Source of the DNA: Synechococcus sp. UW140
GTDB lineage: Bacteria; Cyanobacteriota; Cyanobacteriia; PCC-6307; Cyanobiaceae
Assembly (NCBI RefSeq): GCF_900474295.1
Contig: NZ_UCOB01000014.1
Location: 1-64,000 of the forward strand
Length of the DNA stretch: 64,000 bases
Reading direction: 5' to 3'
Under the pieces are notes generated by a model, which ran no database searches, was not told where the DNA came from, and saw only the letters and a program-made list of their open reading frames with translations. Of the stretch, positions 33,956-42,166 are shown piece by piece. The position numbers were made by a program, and so were the translations under genes. Position 1 is the stretch's first letter. The number at the start of each line of letters is the position of its first letter.

Positions 33956-34624
33956 TCAGCCTTGCCCAGCCTCACCGGACTGCTTCAGCAATTGCTGATA
34001 GGCGGCCGCCACCATGCAATAACCAGCTGGAACCGACACAAATCCACCCACCAGACAAGCCAAATAGCCCAGAGCGATCACCCCTGCCACAACGAGCAGA
34101 AACAGGGTCACATCAAACCAATGGGGCGTGACCAAGCGTCGACTGAGATTGAGCGCATCCGGGAAGGAGCGCGGCCCGTCGACCAGGGCCACACCCGAGA
34201 ACACATAGGCCACCGCCAGATAAAGACCTGGGATGAAAAAAGCCATCAATCCCAACAGCACCGCCAATGCCGCAAACAGCTGCAGTCCAATCAGGTTGGG
34301 TACTTCGCCCACCTTGGCAAACAGATCCCCCAGCGACACCGACTCACCCCGCACGGAACGAAGGCCGCCATCCAGCAAAGCGATCGAGACCACAAGCCCA
34401 AGAATGGCGTGAAGAATGAGCAGGCCCAGCAGCAGCAGCAAAACTCCGGCCGAGGCTTCCTGATCGGACGTGGCAGATAGGAGCCCAGCCTGAAGGGCAC
34501 TAAGCAAGGCCCAGACAAGGGCTGCCAGAACCGTAAATCCGACAAGGGTTCCTGCGTTGCGACTAAAGCCCTGCCATCCTTCGCGCAAGGCCAGACCAGC
34601 GTGAAATGGTGCTCGAGTTGACAT
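33956..34624 (-). CDS. Integral membrane protein, DUF975-like
   Basis: A 222-residue protein from ATG 34624 with six likely membrane segments (GVLLLLLGLLILHAILGLVV, AALAVLLGLMAFFIPGLYLA, FLLVVAGVIALGYLACLVGG). The internal GPRSFPDALNLSRRLV loop and overall pattern resemble DUF975-type envelope proteins. Function unknown; next to mntC but probably transcribed separately because of the repeats between them. Confidence 0.75.
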   Translation of the reverse strand: MSTRAPFHAGLALREGWQGFSRNAGTLVGFTVLAALVWALLSALQAGLLSATSDQEASAGVLLLLLGLLILHAILGLVVSIALLDGGLRSVRGESVSLGDLFAKVGEVPNLIGLQLFAALAVLLGLMAFFIPGLYLAVAYVFSGVALVDGPRSFPDALNLSRRLVTPHWFDVTLFLLVVAGVIALGYLACLVGGFVSVPAGYCMVAAAYQQLLKQSGEAGQG

Positions 34625-34922
34625 CAACTTGAAGCCGTTGAACCAACCCTAGAACGAACTCAGAATCAACACACAAGCTTTGATCGGCCCCTCTCCATCA
34701 CGTCCAAACAGAGCTCCGAACAGGCCCCCAAAGAGACAATCGATCTTGATCGCATTGACGTTGAATCCTGTTGATCATTGACGCTGCTCATTGGCACCAC
34801 AACTGCAATCGCATCTCGCCCACAATGAACGCGAACGAGCTGAGGCACGCCAATCGCAACCACCAACTGACCCCGCAGCCGCCCTTTCAGCGATGAGACT
34901 GGCCAGTCAAGGAAGCGTCCTA

Positions 34923-35061
34923 CCTCAACTGGCACAGTGCCAGTTGAGGCGCGATTGTTCCATTGTGTGAGGAGAAGGATCAAGAGACGGAGTCGAAACA
35001 AGGACAGACGCCCGTCTCTCTGATCTGAATCCCAACTCCGCCCTCGGCGGAGTTTTTTTTT
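34923..35061 (+). ncRNA. Candidate small RNA 1 with terminator
   Basis: No coding gene is on the plus strand here, yet a textbook terminator ends this stretch: ACTCCGCC (35035-35042) / GGCGGAGT (35046-35053) followed by a T-run. Just upstream is a perfect 27-nt palindrome (CCTCAACTGGCAC, A, GTGCCAGTTGAGG; 34923-34949). I infer a plus-strand sRNA; the 5' end is not defined. Confidence 0.5.
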
Positions 35062-35289
35062 GGCAAAGCAAAAACTTCCCCGGCGCACACACACCAGATC
35101 TGGTGGCCACACATGCGCCAAAGTCACCGCAAAACAAAATCAGCGGCGACTGCTGATTTCGGCGCCAAACCACGCCATATCTGGGACTTGCGCCAGAGCA
35201 ACCACCCCGACTATCTCTAAGCCAAGGCCGGGTGATGGGGACAATCACCGGCCGCAACACAGCCCTGGCCCGAGCGTCGGGGCTTTTTC
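35062..35289 (+). ncRNA. Candidate small RNA 2 with terminator
   Basis: A second plus-strand unit ending in CCCGA GCG TCGGG plus T-run (35269-35288). Inside are a perfect 14-nt palindrome CACCAGATCTGGTG (35092-35105), an AAATCAGC/GCTGATTT stem (~35137-35159) and a GGCCGGGTGAT/ATCACCGGCC stem (~35226-35253). No convincing ORF. Highly structured non-coding DNA. Confidence 0.45.
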
Positions 35290-35459
35290 ATCGCTGAGAG
35301 GCAGTTCTTGAGGGGTCGTTCCTGAACAGATTCGAGCCCAGCGCCACCGATCCGCAATCAACCACCAGACTGGTGTGGCTTGATGCTGAGCGATGGGCTT
35401 CCACAAGTCCTGCCAGCAAGGGCCAAGACACCACCACTGTTCAGACACATGAGCCGCTG

Positions 35460-35990
35460 ATGGAGAAGCGCCGCATCCAGGCTCTGGTCAAAGAGTGTTC
35501 AGCAGGACTATTTGAGCTCGCATGCCAGGTGAGTGCATATCGAGACTGGGATCTCAACCTTCCCGTGGGCGTGATCGACGCCCGTCATGACAAAGCCAAT
35601 CTGATCGTGACCTCCGTCGGCACGATCAACTCCGTGCTTCGCAGCTCGTCCACGATCGGCAACCCTCTCATGAAGCGTTTTTTCGAACGTTTCAGCCGTG
35701 TTGGCTTGGAGCAAGCAAGACAGGAGTTCAGCCATGGCGATCAGGCGGAGGCCTTTGCCGAACTCTGGGAGACCTACCTCGAGGAACGTCGCAGCGGCGG
35801 CCAGCCAATGTGGAGCGTCGAAGACTCCACCGCCTTTGTGATGCAGAGTCGGTGCAGCCATCGCGACCGGGAGGTGGCCTGTGTGGCTGTCCTGTGCGGC
35901 GATCCCCACGCCATCGTCACCTTCAGTGTTCCAATTCGGTTTCTCACCTCTGCGGCGGAAGATGATGGCAGCGCAGGCTCCTCTGTCTGA
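35460..35990 (+). CDS. Conserved-looking hypothetical protein
   Basis: A 176-residue soluble protein from ATG 35460. No domain recognised; it is rich in charged residues, with a helical centre (FERFSRVGLEQARQEFSHGD, AEAFAELWETYLEERR) and a Cys-containing strand region (VACVAVLCGDPHAIVTFSV). Predicted alpha/beta fold. Isolated on the plus strand, convergent with the SRAP gene. Confidence 0.6.
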   Translation: MEKRRIQALVKECSAGLFELACQVSAYRDWDLNLPVGVIDARHDKANLIVTSVGTINSVLRSSSTIGNPLMKRFFERFSRVGLEQARQEFSHGDQAEAFAELWETYLEERRSGGQPMWSVEDSTAFVMQSRCSHRDREVACVAVLCGDPHAIVTFSVPIRFLTSAAEDDGSAGSSV

Positions 35991-36030
35991 GTCACGACGT
36001 GACAGAGAGAAGCCAGCAACGCGGCTGCAA

Positions 36031-36675
36031 CTAAAACAACGAGTCTTGGCGCACCACTGAGGGAGCCACTGAGGGAGCGGGGCCTTCATGCCACCAACCG
36101 TCGCTGAGCCACGGCAGCAGAAGCCCCTCCAACGCCTGAAGCTCGGCACCATGCACTGAAGCGAGCCAGGCCTCCTCAAGACCATCAGGAATCAGCACTG
36201 GCATCCGTGGATGCCAAGGAGCGACAAGCGAGTTTGCTGACGTGGTCAACACAGCACAGGTCTCCACTTCACTGCCATCAGCCCCCAGCCAGCGCTCCCA
36301 GATCCCACCCATCCAGAACGGTCGTCGGTCATCACGACCAAAACGATGCCGGCCTTCGAAAAAGGCGGTGGCAGGGATCAGGCAGCGACGGTGGCGCCAG
36401 GCACCACGAAAACTGGGTTTCACTGCAACCGTTTCCGAACGGGCATTGATCGGTCGCGGGCCTGGGCCGGGATCCTTGACCCAGCCAGGCAGAAAACCCC
36501 AAAGCATCAAGGCCTCCTTGCGCGCCCCCTCCTCCTGGACCAGGGCCAAAAGAGGCTCAGAAGGCCGAACTAGAGGTCGAGGCCGATAGTGAAGGCGATG
36601 CTCATCGGACAACGCGGCCTGCAAAGGAAGAGGCAGTTGGTCCGCTGTGCAATCCAGGCAGAAACGACCACACAT
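36031..36675 (-). CDS. SRAP/YedK-like DNA-protein crosslink protein
   Basis: A 214-residue SRAP (HMCES/YedK) family protein. Cys2 of MCGRF is the residue that bonds to abasic sites; INARSET, the Glu in ATAFFEGRH and the His in WHPRMPVLI complete the family active site. It protects abasic sites in single-stranded DNA by covalent attachment. The Glu motif reads AFFEG rather than the common GFYEW. Probably DNA-damage related. Confidence 0.88.
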   Translation of the reverse strand: MCGRFCLDCTADQLPLPLQAALSDEHRLHYRPRPLVRPSEPLLALVQEEGARKEALMLWGFLPGWVKDPGPGPRPINARSETVAVKPSFRGAWRHRRCLIPATAFFEGRHRFGRDDRRPFWMGGIWERWLGADGSEVETCAVLTTSANSLVAPWHPRMPVLIPDGLEEAWLASVHGAELQALEGLLLPWLSDGWWHEGPAPSVAPSVVRQDSLF

Positions 36676-36751
36676 CGGCAGATCAGCGCTGCCTCAGAGG
36701 ATGGCGCACCCCCAGCCAGGAGCCAAATGACAGTTTGGTAGCAACAGCTAC

Positions 36752-36847
36752 AGAAATGCCCTATAGTGAAAGCACGTTGAGCCCCATCTGGGGCTGCAGT
36801 TCGAGCTACGCCAAGCAACGGGGGCGTAGGCACTGTGGAGTTCAACC
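36752..36847 (+). promoter_or_regulatory. Promoter and structured leader of the DUF4278 gene
   Basis: A TATAGT (36762-36767) is a good -10 element. The short leader then forms GCCCC/GGGGC (36782-36795) and CTACGCC/GGGGCGTAG (36809-36832) hairpins before the ATG. I do not see a convincing -35. Confidence 0.4.
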
Positions 36848-37024
36848 ATGAACACCCTCGAAATCACCCGCAACCGGATGCGCAAGCAGGCTGCCCTGAG
36901 CGAAGCTCAGCGGCTGATGGCCAAGGCCTATCGCGGCGTTGAATACATCGACGCCCATCACACCGCCCTCAAGCCCGAAAAGGCCACGGAACTGCGCTAT
37001 CGCGGCATCCGTTACAGCATCTGA
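36848..37024 (+). CDS. DUF4278 small protein
   Basis: A 58-residue protein with the DUF4278 pattern: KAYRGVEY and ELRYRGIRYSI, two copies of the (Y/K)RG(V/I)xY motif. Function unknown; common in cyanobacteria. It has its own -10 element and a terminator right after it. Confidence 0.8.
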   Translation: MNTLEITRNRMRKQAALSEAQRLMAKAYRGVEYIDAHHTALKPEKATELRYRGIRYSI

Positions 37025-37049
37025 TCGCCCAAGCGAAAAGAGGCACCAG

Positions 37050-37068
37050 GCCCCGCAAGGGGCTTTTT
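37050..37068 (+). terminator. Rho-independent terminator
   Basis: GCCCC GCAA GGGGC followed by TTTTT, 26 bp after the DUF4278 stop. Confidence 0.9.
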
Positions 37069-37092
37069 CATGCAGAAAACTGGCCGAAGCGG

Positions 37093-37314
37093 TTAGGACC
37101 CATCCGCCAACTGACGGCTCCAGCGACGCTCAACCTGCACAAACAAGAGCCAAGCCAGAGAGGCACTCACCCCTCCAGCCCAATCCGAGCGCAGCAACTC
37201 GACAAGAGCAATGGTGCTGGCAGCAATGCGCAGACCAGCCAAAGCGAACTTGACCCATCGTCTCCAGCTCTCTGAGCCAGGCGATGGAACACCAGATCCA
37301 GCCTGATCAGCCAT
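37093..37314 (-). CDS. Small membrane protein, hypothetical
   Basis: A 73-residue protein with a Gly/Ser-rich start and two hydrophobic stretches (FALAGLRIAASTIALVELL, GGVSASLAWLLFVQVERR). Its ATG overlaps the stop of the upstream gene (ATGA), indicating coupled translation. No family recognised. Confidence 0.55.
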   Translation of the reverse strand: MADQAGSGVPSPGSESWRRWVKFALAGLRIAASTIALVELLRSDWAGGVSASLAWLLFVQVERRWSRQLADGS

Positions 37315-37487
37315 CAGCAGTCGGAGCAGGAGAACTGCTGCTGCAAGCGATTCTCCAGTTCCACCAGATCTTCAGCCAGCATCAGCAGTGCCATTCCCAT
37401 CAGACACAGGCTTCCAGCCAGGTCTGCATCCCCATGCACCTCAAGGGTGCGCGCTGCCTGCAAGTGCTGAGCCCAGGTCAACCGCAT
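37314..37487 (-). CDS. Small helical hypothetical protein
   Basis: A 57-residue protein from ATG 37487 (a TTG at 37511 would add eight residues). Mostly helical: TWAQHLQAARTLEVHGDADL, LMGMALLMLAEDLVELENRL, ending in FSCSDC. Overlaps and likely co-translates with the membrane protein gene downstream. Confidence 0.5.
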   Translation of the reverse strand: MRLTWAQHLQAARTLEVHGDADLAGSLCLMGMALLMLAEDLVELENRLQQQFSCSDC

Positions 37488-37642
37488 GAAGAAGTGGATG
37501 CTTAGCTTCAATCTGAATGAGGCCCAGGGCAGCAGCGAACAGAGTTACAACTTGAAATACTGACACAACGCCTCAGCGGTAGAGATCGCTACAACCCCAA
37601 GGATTCAGGCCGATACCTTCACTGCATCTTCTGGAGGGATTC

Positions 37643-37870
37643 ATGTCGTCAGGAATCGAACTGAGCACAGAACAGCTCTTCCACCTGGAACATTTCAATC
37701 GCGCTCTCGACGCCACCAGCGACCCTGCCCAGCTGCGGCATCTGGCCAAGCAGCTGCTTCAGGCATGGCAGACCCAGAAAGCAGCAACCAAGTGGATCAT
37801 CCACCAACGCAGCTTTGAACCGGCCCGTGCGACCGAAATGATCAAAAGCCTGCCTGATCCTGAGCCTTAA
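37643..37870 (+). CDS. NblA-like small helical protein
   Basis: A 75-residue protein preceded by a good ribosome-binding site (GGAGG, ~6 bp before the ATG). ELSTEQLFHLEHFNRALD followed by AKQLLQAWQTQKAATKWII resembles the two-helix pattern of NblA and the small related proteins of picocyanobacteria. NblA targets phycobilisomes for degradation; here only the fold family is suggested, and function is unproven. Convergent with the next gene, sharing four bases at the stops. Confidence 0.6.
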   Translation: MSSGIELSTEQLFHLEHFNRALDATSDPAQLRHLAKQLLQAWQTQKAATKWIIHQRSFEPARATEMIKSLPDPEP

Positions 37871-38064
37871 AGCTGTCCTCGCAGGGATTCAGGAGCACAG
37901 TGGTGAAGCTCCATCTCCCGAACCATCTCACCGGCCAACCACAGACCAACAACCTCCGCACACCGATGGTCGCCATCGCAGACCCGATAGCGACCATCAC
38001 CAAGGGCTTCGATCGACGAGCCCATCGGCGTCGACACCACTGACTGAACAGGCACGAGTCTCAT
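37867..38064 (-). CDS. Hypothetical small protein
   Basis: A 65-residue protein with a beta-like centre (SIEALGDGRYRVCDGDHRCAEV) and a helical C-terminal half (LWLAGEMVREMELHHC). No known domain, three Cys. Follows the secreted protein gene at 38089 on the same strand. Confidence 0.5.
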   Translation of the reverse strand: MRLVPVQSVVSTPMGSSIEALGDGRYRVCDGDHRCAEVVGLWLAGEMVREMELHHCAPESLRGQL

Positions 38065-38088
38065 GCGTCCAGGACCAGTTCTATCAGG

Positions 38089-38496
38089 TCAAATCCCCTC
38101 GAAGCGAATGTTGAGATTGACCCGGTCCGGACCCAAAGCCGTTGCCTGAGTGACAAGGACAGCCGTCTTCCCTGATGGCGTGGCATCAACGCTGATACCG
38201 GCAGGGACTGCCCAAGTAGCGGAAAAACCCCAACCAGCTTTGGTCGTACGAATCGGTTGTTCGCTGTAACCAGCTTTGACCAATGCCTGTTTGACCACCG
38301 AGAAGACGGAGTCGGGAGTTCCCTGAAGCTGGCCATTCAAACCGGCCTGACCAATGGCATTGCCGCTGAACAGGGGAGAAAGTCCTGTTTTCACGGCTTT
38401 CGGCAAAGCGCCCAAAAGCTCAGCAGCCGGCTCGGCCATGGCCGCTGGCGACAACGCCGACAGCGCAATCGCAGCGGCGATCAACAACCCACGCAT
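38089..38496 (-). CDS. Secreted hypothetical protein
   Basis: A 135-residue protein from ATG 38496: signal peptide MRGLLIAAAIALSALSPAAM and a mature part with LPKAVKTGLSPLFSGNAIGQ, YSEQPIRTTKAGWGF and the C-terminal RVNLNIRFEGI. No family recognised. Divergent from the thioredoxin-like gene. Confidence 0.65.
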   Translation of the reverse strand: MRGLLIAAAIALSALSPAAMAEPAAELLGALPKAVKTGLSPLFSGNAIGQAGLNGQLQGTPDSVFSVVKQALVKAGYSEQPIRTTKAGWGFSATWAVPAGISVDATPSGKTAVLVTQATALGPDRVNLNIRFEGI

Positions 38497-38607
38497 GCGT
38501 TCCAGATAGAGCTTCTTTGGTCTTACTCGACCCCTTCTCAACCGACAACATCCTCCGGAACCACCCGTCCATCTCTGGCTAGCTTTGTGCTGCAAAGCAG
38601 GATCAGA

Positions 38608-38910
38608 ATGCATCTTCTCAAGTTCAGCTCAGAAGATTGCGGCACGTGTCATCGCATGAGCCATTACGACGCCAAAGTGGCTGAAGAGCTTGGCTGTGAT
38701 TTCGTTTCGGTGATGCTGCAAGACACGGACGCTTATCGCAAATATCGCAAAGTGCTGCTGGCTCAATATCCAAATAAGGAAGGAATGGGATGGCCGACCT
38801 ATTTACTCGTGAGCAATCCAGAGGCGGATTTCACGATTCACGGAGAACTCAAAGGCGGCATGCCAAAGGGTGACTTTCGAACCAAACTGCAGGCCTTACT
38901 GGACGCATGA
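38608..38910 (+). CDS. Thioredoxin-fold protein with CGTC motif
   Basis: A 100-residue protein from ATG 38608. HLLKFSSEDCGTCHRM supplies a CXXC redox motif at residues ~11-14, and GWPTYLLV provides the cis-Pro loop expected of the thioredoxin fold. C-terminal helix KGDFRTKLQALLDA. Cytosolic thioredoxin-like; partner unknown. Confidence 0.82.
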   Translation: MHLLKFSSEDCGTCHRMSHYDAKVAEELGCDFVSVMLQDTDAYRKYRKVLLAQYPNKEGMGWPTYLLVSNPEADFTIHGELKGGMPKGDFRTKLQALLDA

Positions 38911-38991
38911 AGAGGTTCCTCACCTGGTGACCTTTGAGCCGAACGGCAACAAGGTGAAAAGCAAGGAGGAGCGACCCGTAGCGGATCCAGC

Positions 38992-39513
38992 TCAAAGAGC
39001 GTTGATCCCCGGGTCCTCGATGTCCATCACCTGTTTCTCGAGGGGCAACAACTCGTCCTCGTCGGCAGCGCGGGTGCGCACCGGCGCACCAAAGCCTCGG
39101 GCACGGGCATTGGAGACCTCAAAGGGGCCTGGGGTTCCTGACGGGACCGCAAGGCGCAAGGCAAAGGGATGGACTCCAGGCTCGACATCTCCAATCGATC
39201 CCACCCGGGTACGGTTCTGAAGCACCGGCTCACCGCTGGCATCGAGAATGCGGGCATAGACATCGGTGTCATACACAAAACGTCGACCCGGATTGGTCAC
39301 CATGCCGGAGAGCACATAACAGCTGGCACCGGCAGTACGACTCACCCCGGAACGTCGTGGATCTCCACTTGGCGCAGGCTGGGCGCCAGGGTCGGCCTGA
39401 TCACAAGCAGCAAGGGCGACTGACGTGAGCTTCAGATCGGCGGCCCAGGCAGGCTGCACAGGGGCGGCCAGCATCGCCAAGACGAGGATCACACTGAACA
39501 ACAAGCGCACCAT
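38992..39513 (-). CDS. Secreted protein with FxLYD-like fold
   Basis: A 173-residue protein from ATG 39513 with signal peptide LLFSVILVLAMLAAPVQPAWA. The mature part has a beta-sandwich-like pattern (SCYVLSGMVTNPGRRFVYDT, DVYARILDASGEPVLQNRT, GVHPFALRLAVP). The pattern resembles FxLYD-type domains but the match is loose. Periplasmic or surface; function unknown. Confidence 0.65.
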   Translation of the reverse strand: MVRLLFSVILVLAMLAAPVQPAWAADLKLTSVALAACDQADPGAQPAPSGDPRRSGVSRTAGASCYVLSGMVTNPGRRFVYDTDVYARILDASGEPVLQNRTRVGSIGDVEPGVHPFALRLAVPSGTPGPFEVSNARARGFGAPVRTRAADEDELLPLEKQVMDIEDPGINAL

Positions 39514-39618
39514 TCGCAAGCCTCAAACCGACGCGTCAAATCACATTCTGATCGATTTCAGTCCCGTGCAGTGATGGGAGCCGGTGCTTGCAGTACTGCT
39601 TCAACTACCTGGTTGTAG

Positions 39619-39828
39619 TCACAAGACCAAGAGCTGATCATCGCCCTTGCGTTGTTCAAGTTGCTCCTCCTCTAAGGCCAATTGCAGATCAATCCGTGTG
39701 ATGCGATAGCCAAGCCTGCGAGCAGCAAGCACGAATTCATGACGGGAGCGGCAGCATTTCATCGCCCGTCGAATCACCCCATCAGTTTCAACATCGCTCA
39801 CCAAACGCTCGAGCTCATGCCAGCTCAT
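39619..39828 (-). CDS. Nif11-like small protein without GG leader
   Basis: A 69-residue protein whose pattern (LVSDVETDGVIRRAMKCC, then EFVLAARRLGYRITRIDL) is that of the Nif11 family. It has no double-Gly cleavage site and no core peptide, so it is not a peptide precursor in the usual sense. Compare the two Nif11-leader genes at 50.3-50.9 kb. Confidence 0.7.
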   Translation of the reverse strand: MSWHELERLVSDVETDGVIRRAMKCCRSRHEFVLAARRLGYRITRIDLQLALEEEQLEQRKGDDQLLVL

Positions 39829-39886
39829 GGTTGTGCATTGCCTGAACGCCCACCATGCCCTGGGGGCAACAGCTCCGCCAGCCCCC

Positions 39887-40240
39887 TCAGAAGAAAAGCA
39901 TCACCAACCAGAACACCAGCAGAGCGGAGAGTCCAAGCACCGCCAACACCAAAACGGTTGCGCCTAAGCCAGCCGCCACAAACAGCCTCGATGCACTTCG
40001 GGGAAAAAGCAGATAAAGGGTGAGGGCGAAGGCAACCGGCCAAAGAGGCGGAATTAGAAGGCAAACGACGGTGACGACCCCGAGCCGGATCCGCAAGGAA
40101 GTCTGAAGTTTGTGCTGCGCAAGGCTTTCTCGTTCGGCCTGAGCTTCAGCATCGCGTTCCTCATCAGACTGCCAGCGGCCGAGCTCCTGAGCTTTAGCCA
40201 GCTCTTGTTCAATTTTGAGTCGGCTGGCAGAGTCGCTCAT
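39887..40240 (-). CDS. Membrane protein, hypothetical
   Basis: A 117-residue protein: charged helical N-terminus (LKIEQELAKAQELGRW, EERDAEAQAERES) then two membrane segments (RLGVVTVVCLLIPPLWPVAF, LGATVLVLAVLGLSALLVFW). No family recognised. Confidence 0.6.
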   Translation of the reverse strand: MSDSASRLKIEQELAKAQELGRWQSDEERDAEAQAERESLAQHKLQTSLRIRLGVVTVVCLLIPPLWPVAFALTLYLLFPRSASRLFVAAGLGATVLVLAVLGLSALLVFWLVMLFF

Positions 40241-40405
40241 ACCCCAGCTTAATCAGCCCGAAACAGGCTCTAGAGGTGCTACCCAGCATGGGGGCCAACA
40301 AGAACTGAGGGCGCCCATTCATGCCAAAAACCTGGTAATGGTCGACTGGATCTGAACAGTGAACGGGCAGCGACCAAGCTTTTAAGCGTGATGGACTAAG
40401 CGCCT

Positions 40406-41290
40406 TTAGCCCAGCTCAAGGCAAGCCAGACCATACACATCCTCCAAACCTTGATTAGGGATGCACCCCCGATACATGCGAAGCGTACGGGCGAAGGGTT
40501 CAAACCCAATCCGTTCCATCAACGGAGATGCGAACGGATTGCCCCCCGGCGAATCGATGATCACAACACCAGGATGATCTTGGAGTAACGCGCGGATGAG
40601 CAACTCCGCGAGTTCTGGCGAATCGGCCAGCAACGGGCCGATTCGCCAGCCTTCGCCGTCAATCAGCAGACAGGGACGGATCCGAGCAAAGCCATGACAA
40701 GCCTGATGCTGATCAAGCAAGGCCACAACGGAGCCGGCTGGGTGGTGCAACCAGTCCGAGAGAAAATGCGGCCTCGGGCTCAGCTCCCGCTGAGCGTCAT
40801 AGAGCTGGAGGGCTGGCTCAGGGATCGCATCTCCACTGAACAGTCGCAAGCCATCAGGCATCGGTAGGACTGGGCTGTTCCCATGCGTTGGCGCCGCGGT
40901 GGTGCGCCAACGCATGGTTGGCGAAGCCGCCTTAAAACCCCAGCGGGAGTAATCATCAATGCGATCCTCCGCCGCTTCTAGACCGACACAGGCCACACTC
41001 TCAAGGTGATCCAGAGCGTGCTGCCAGAGCTCCTTGCCGTAGCCCTGCCCCCTGTGATCAGGCCGAACGATATAAAGCCCGATGAAGCCATAAACAAGGT
41101 TGTAGCGAACGCCGGCAATGCAGCCGATCGGCTCACCGCCGAGGCATCCCACCCAGAGGCCCTGGCGATCCGTATGCCGATAAATCCCAACATCACCCTT
41201 GCCTGGAGCAAAGCCCTCCTGTCTCGCCCAGCTGGTTATCACCGGCACATCGGCCCGATTGATGGTGCGGATCTTGAGAAAAGACGCCAT
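40406..41290 (-). CDS. GNAT-family N-acetyltransferase
   Basis: A 294-residue protein. The first half is a GNAT domain with acetyl-CoA-binding VRPDHRGQGYGKELW; the second half (LRLFSGDAIPEPALQLYDAQ, RPHFLSDWLHHP, ALLQDHPGVVIIDSPG, GFEPFARTLRMYRG) resembles the C-terminal GNAT-like domain of YitI-type proteins. Acetylates an unknown amine. A perfect 14-bp inverted repeat lies inside the coding region at 40881-40917. Confidence 0.85.
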   Translation of the reverse strand: MASFLKIRTINRADVPVITSWARQEGFAPGKGDVGIYRHTDRQGLWVGCLGGEPIGCIAGVRYNLVYGFIGLYIVRPDHRGQGYGKELWQHALDHLESVACVGLEAAEDRIDDYSRWGFKAASPTMRWRTTAAPTHGNSPVLPMPDGLRLFSGDAIPEPALQLYDAQRELSPRPHFLSDWLHHPAGSVVALLDQHQACHGFARIRPCLLIDGEGWRIGPLLADSPELAELLIRALLQDHPGVVIIDSPGGNPFASPLMERIGFEPFARTLRMYRGCIPNQGLEDVYGLACLELG

Positions 41291-41429
41291 CTCTTCAGGC
41301 TGAAGTCAGGCCAACCTGTCGGCAAGCCATACAGCGGCCTTCCACACAACAGTGTGATGATCAGACCAGGGGTAGACGCGATCCGAACCAGCCTTTTCGA
41401 AGAGGCTTTGGAACGATGCGGTTCAAGTG

Positions 41430-41570
41430 TTAATGGACGACGTGGGCCCTGAGAAGATCAGCCAACGTGTTGGGCTGATGGCGTCGCAATCGCACTCCGA
41501 TCCACCAGATCAGCAGCATGGCAATAAGCCCGATGGTGACCAGCACGCTGAACGTGGCTGAATTCGGCAT
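41430..41570 (-). CDS. Small single-pass membrane protein (46 aa)
   Basis: ATG at 41570, TAA ending at 41430. One hydrophobic helix (FSVLVTIGLIAMLLIWWIGV) followed by a basic tail (RLRRHQPNTLADLL). The hydrophobic-then-basic pattern is typical of small thylakoid or inner-membrane subunits, but no family match. Divergent from the next plus-strand small membrane protein. Confidence 0.55.
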   Translation of the reverse strand: MPNSATFSVLVTIGLIAMLLIWWIGVRLRRHQPNTLADLLRAHVVH

Positions 41571-41626
41571 CAAAGCAGCTGGTAAGACGCAGGATCGTGC
41601 AGGATGAGATCTCCTGTCGAGCCGCC

Positions 41627-41782
41627 GTGAAAAATGTCAGCCTGGTTGAGATCCTGCTGCGCAACATCGCCAAGGTGGCGGCTGGCTCAGGCATTGCGGC
41701 ACTGCTGCTCTGGCTCACCTACGTGATGCTTGATGTGCAACATATGCAGAGTAGTTTCACCCTGCCCCAGAGCAGCTATTGA
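41627..41782 (+). CDS. Small single-pass membrane protein (51 aa)
   Basis: From GTG 41627 (an ATG at 41597 would add ten residues). One hydrophobic segment (GSGIAALLLWLTYVMLDVQ). No family recognised. It is divergent from the membrane protein at 41430. Confidence 0.45.
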   Translation: MKNVSLVEILLRNIAKVAAGSGIAALLLWLTYVMLDVQHMQSSFTLPQSSY

Positions 41783-41839
41783 GCTCCACGAGCAATGACT
41801 GCCAGCGAGCCATGGCTGAACAGCTGAACAACACTCAAC

Positions 41840-42022
41840 TCATTCCTTCTTCCTGAGCACGCACCCAGCGACACCGCAAACCACTTCATAGGCTTCTTCG
41901 GTTGTTTCGGTGATCACCCGCTTGGTGTAATCGCGCTTGGTCTCGCCAGCGGATCGGTCAGGAAGGGCATTCAGCAACCCCTTCTTGATCAACCGCACAG
42001 CCTCCTGCAGGCTGCTAGCCAT
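41840..42022 (-). CDS. Hypothetical small basic protein
   Basis: A 60-residue protein with a good ribosome-binding site (AGGAGGAG a few bases before the ATG). Helical and basic (LQEAVRLIKKGLLNALPD, RDYTKRVITETTEEAYEV), ending in a Cys-containing GVAGCVLRKKE. No family recognised. Confidence 0.6.
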   Translation of the reverse strand: MASSLQEAVRLIKKGLLNALPDRSAGETKRDYTKRVITETTEEAYEVVCGVAGCVLRKKE

Positions 42023-42166
42023 CGCTCCTCCTGGCGTAAGCCCCCGTTTGCTGCAATCTCCTTCGGCAAGGGCACCACTAGCGAGTCGGGCAACCGTGAC
42101 TGAAACAAAAAAAGGGGAAATCTTCTTGTCTCGTTACCCCAAACCGTCAGCCAACCAGGGTTGGGC

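Noticed and set aside
34666-35127. 153-codon minus-strand ORF
   Set aside because: Runs through the strong plus-strand terminator and palindromes; no protein-like pattern.
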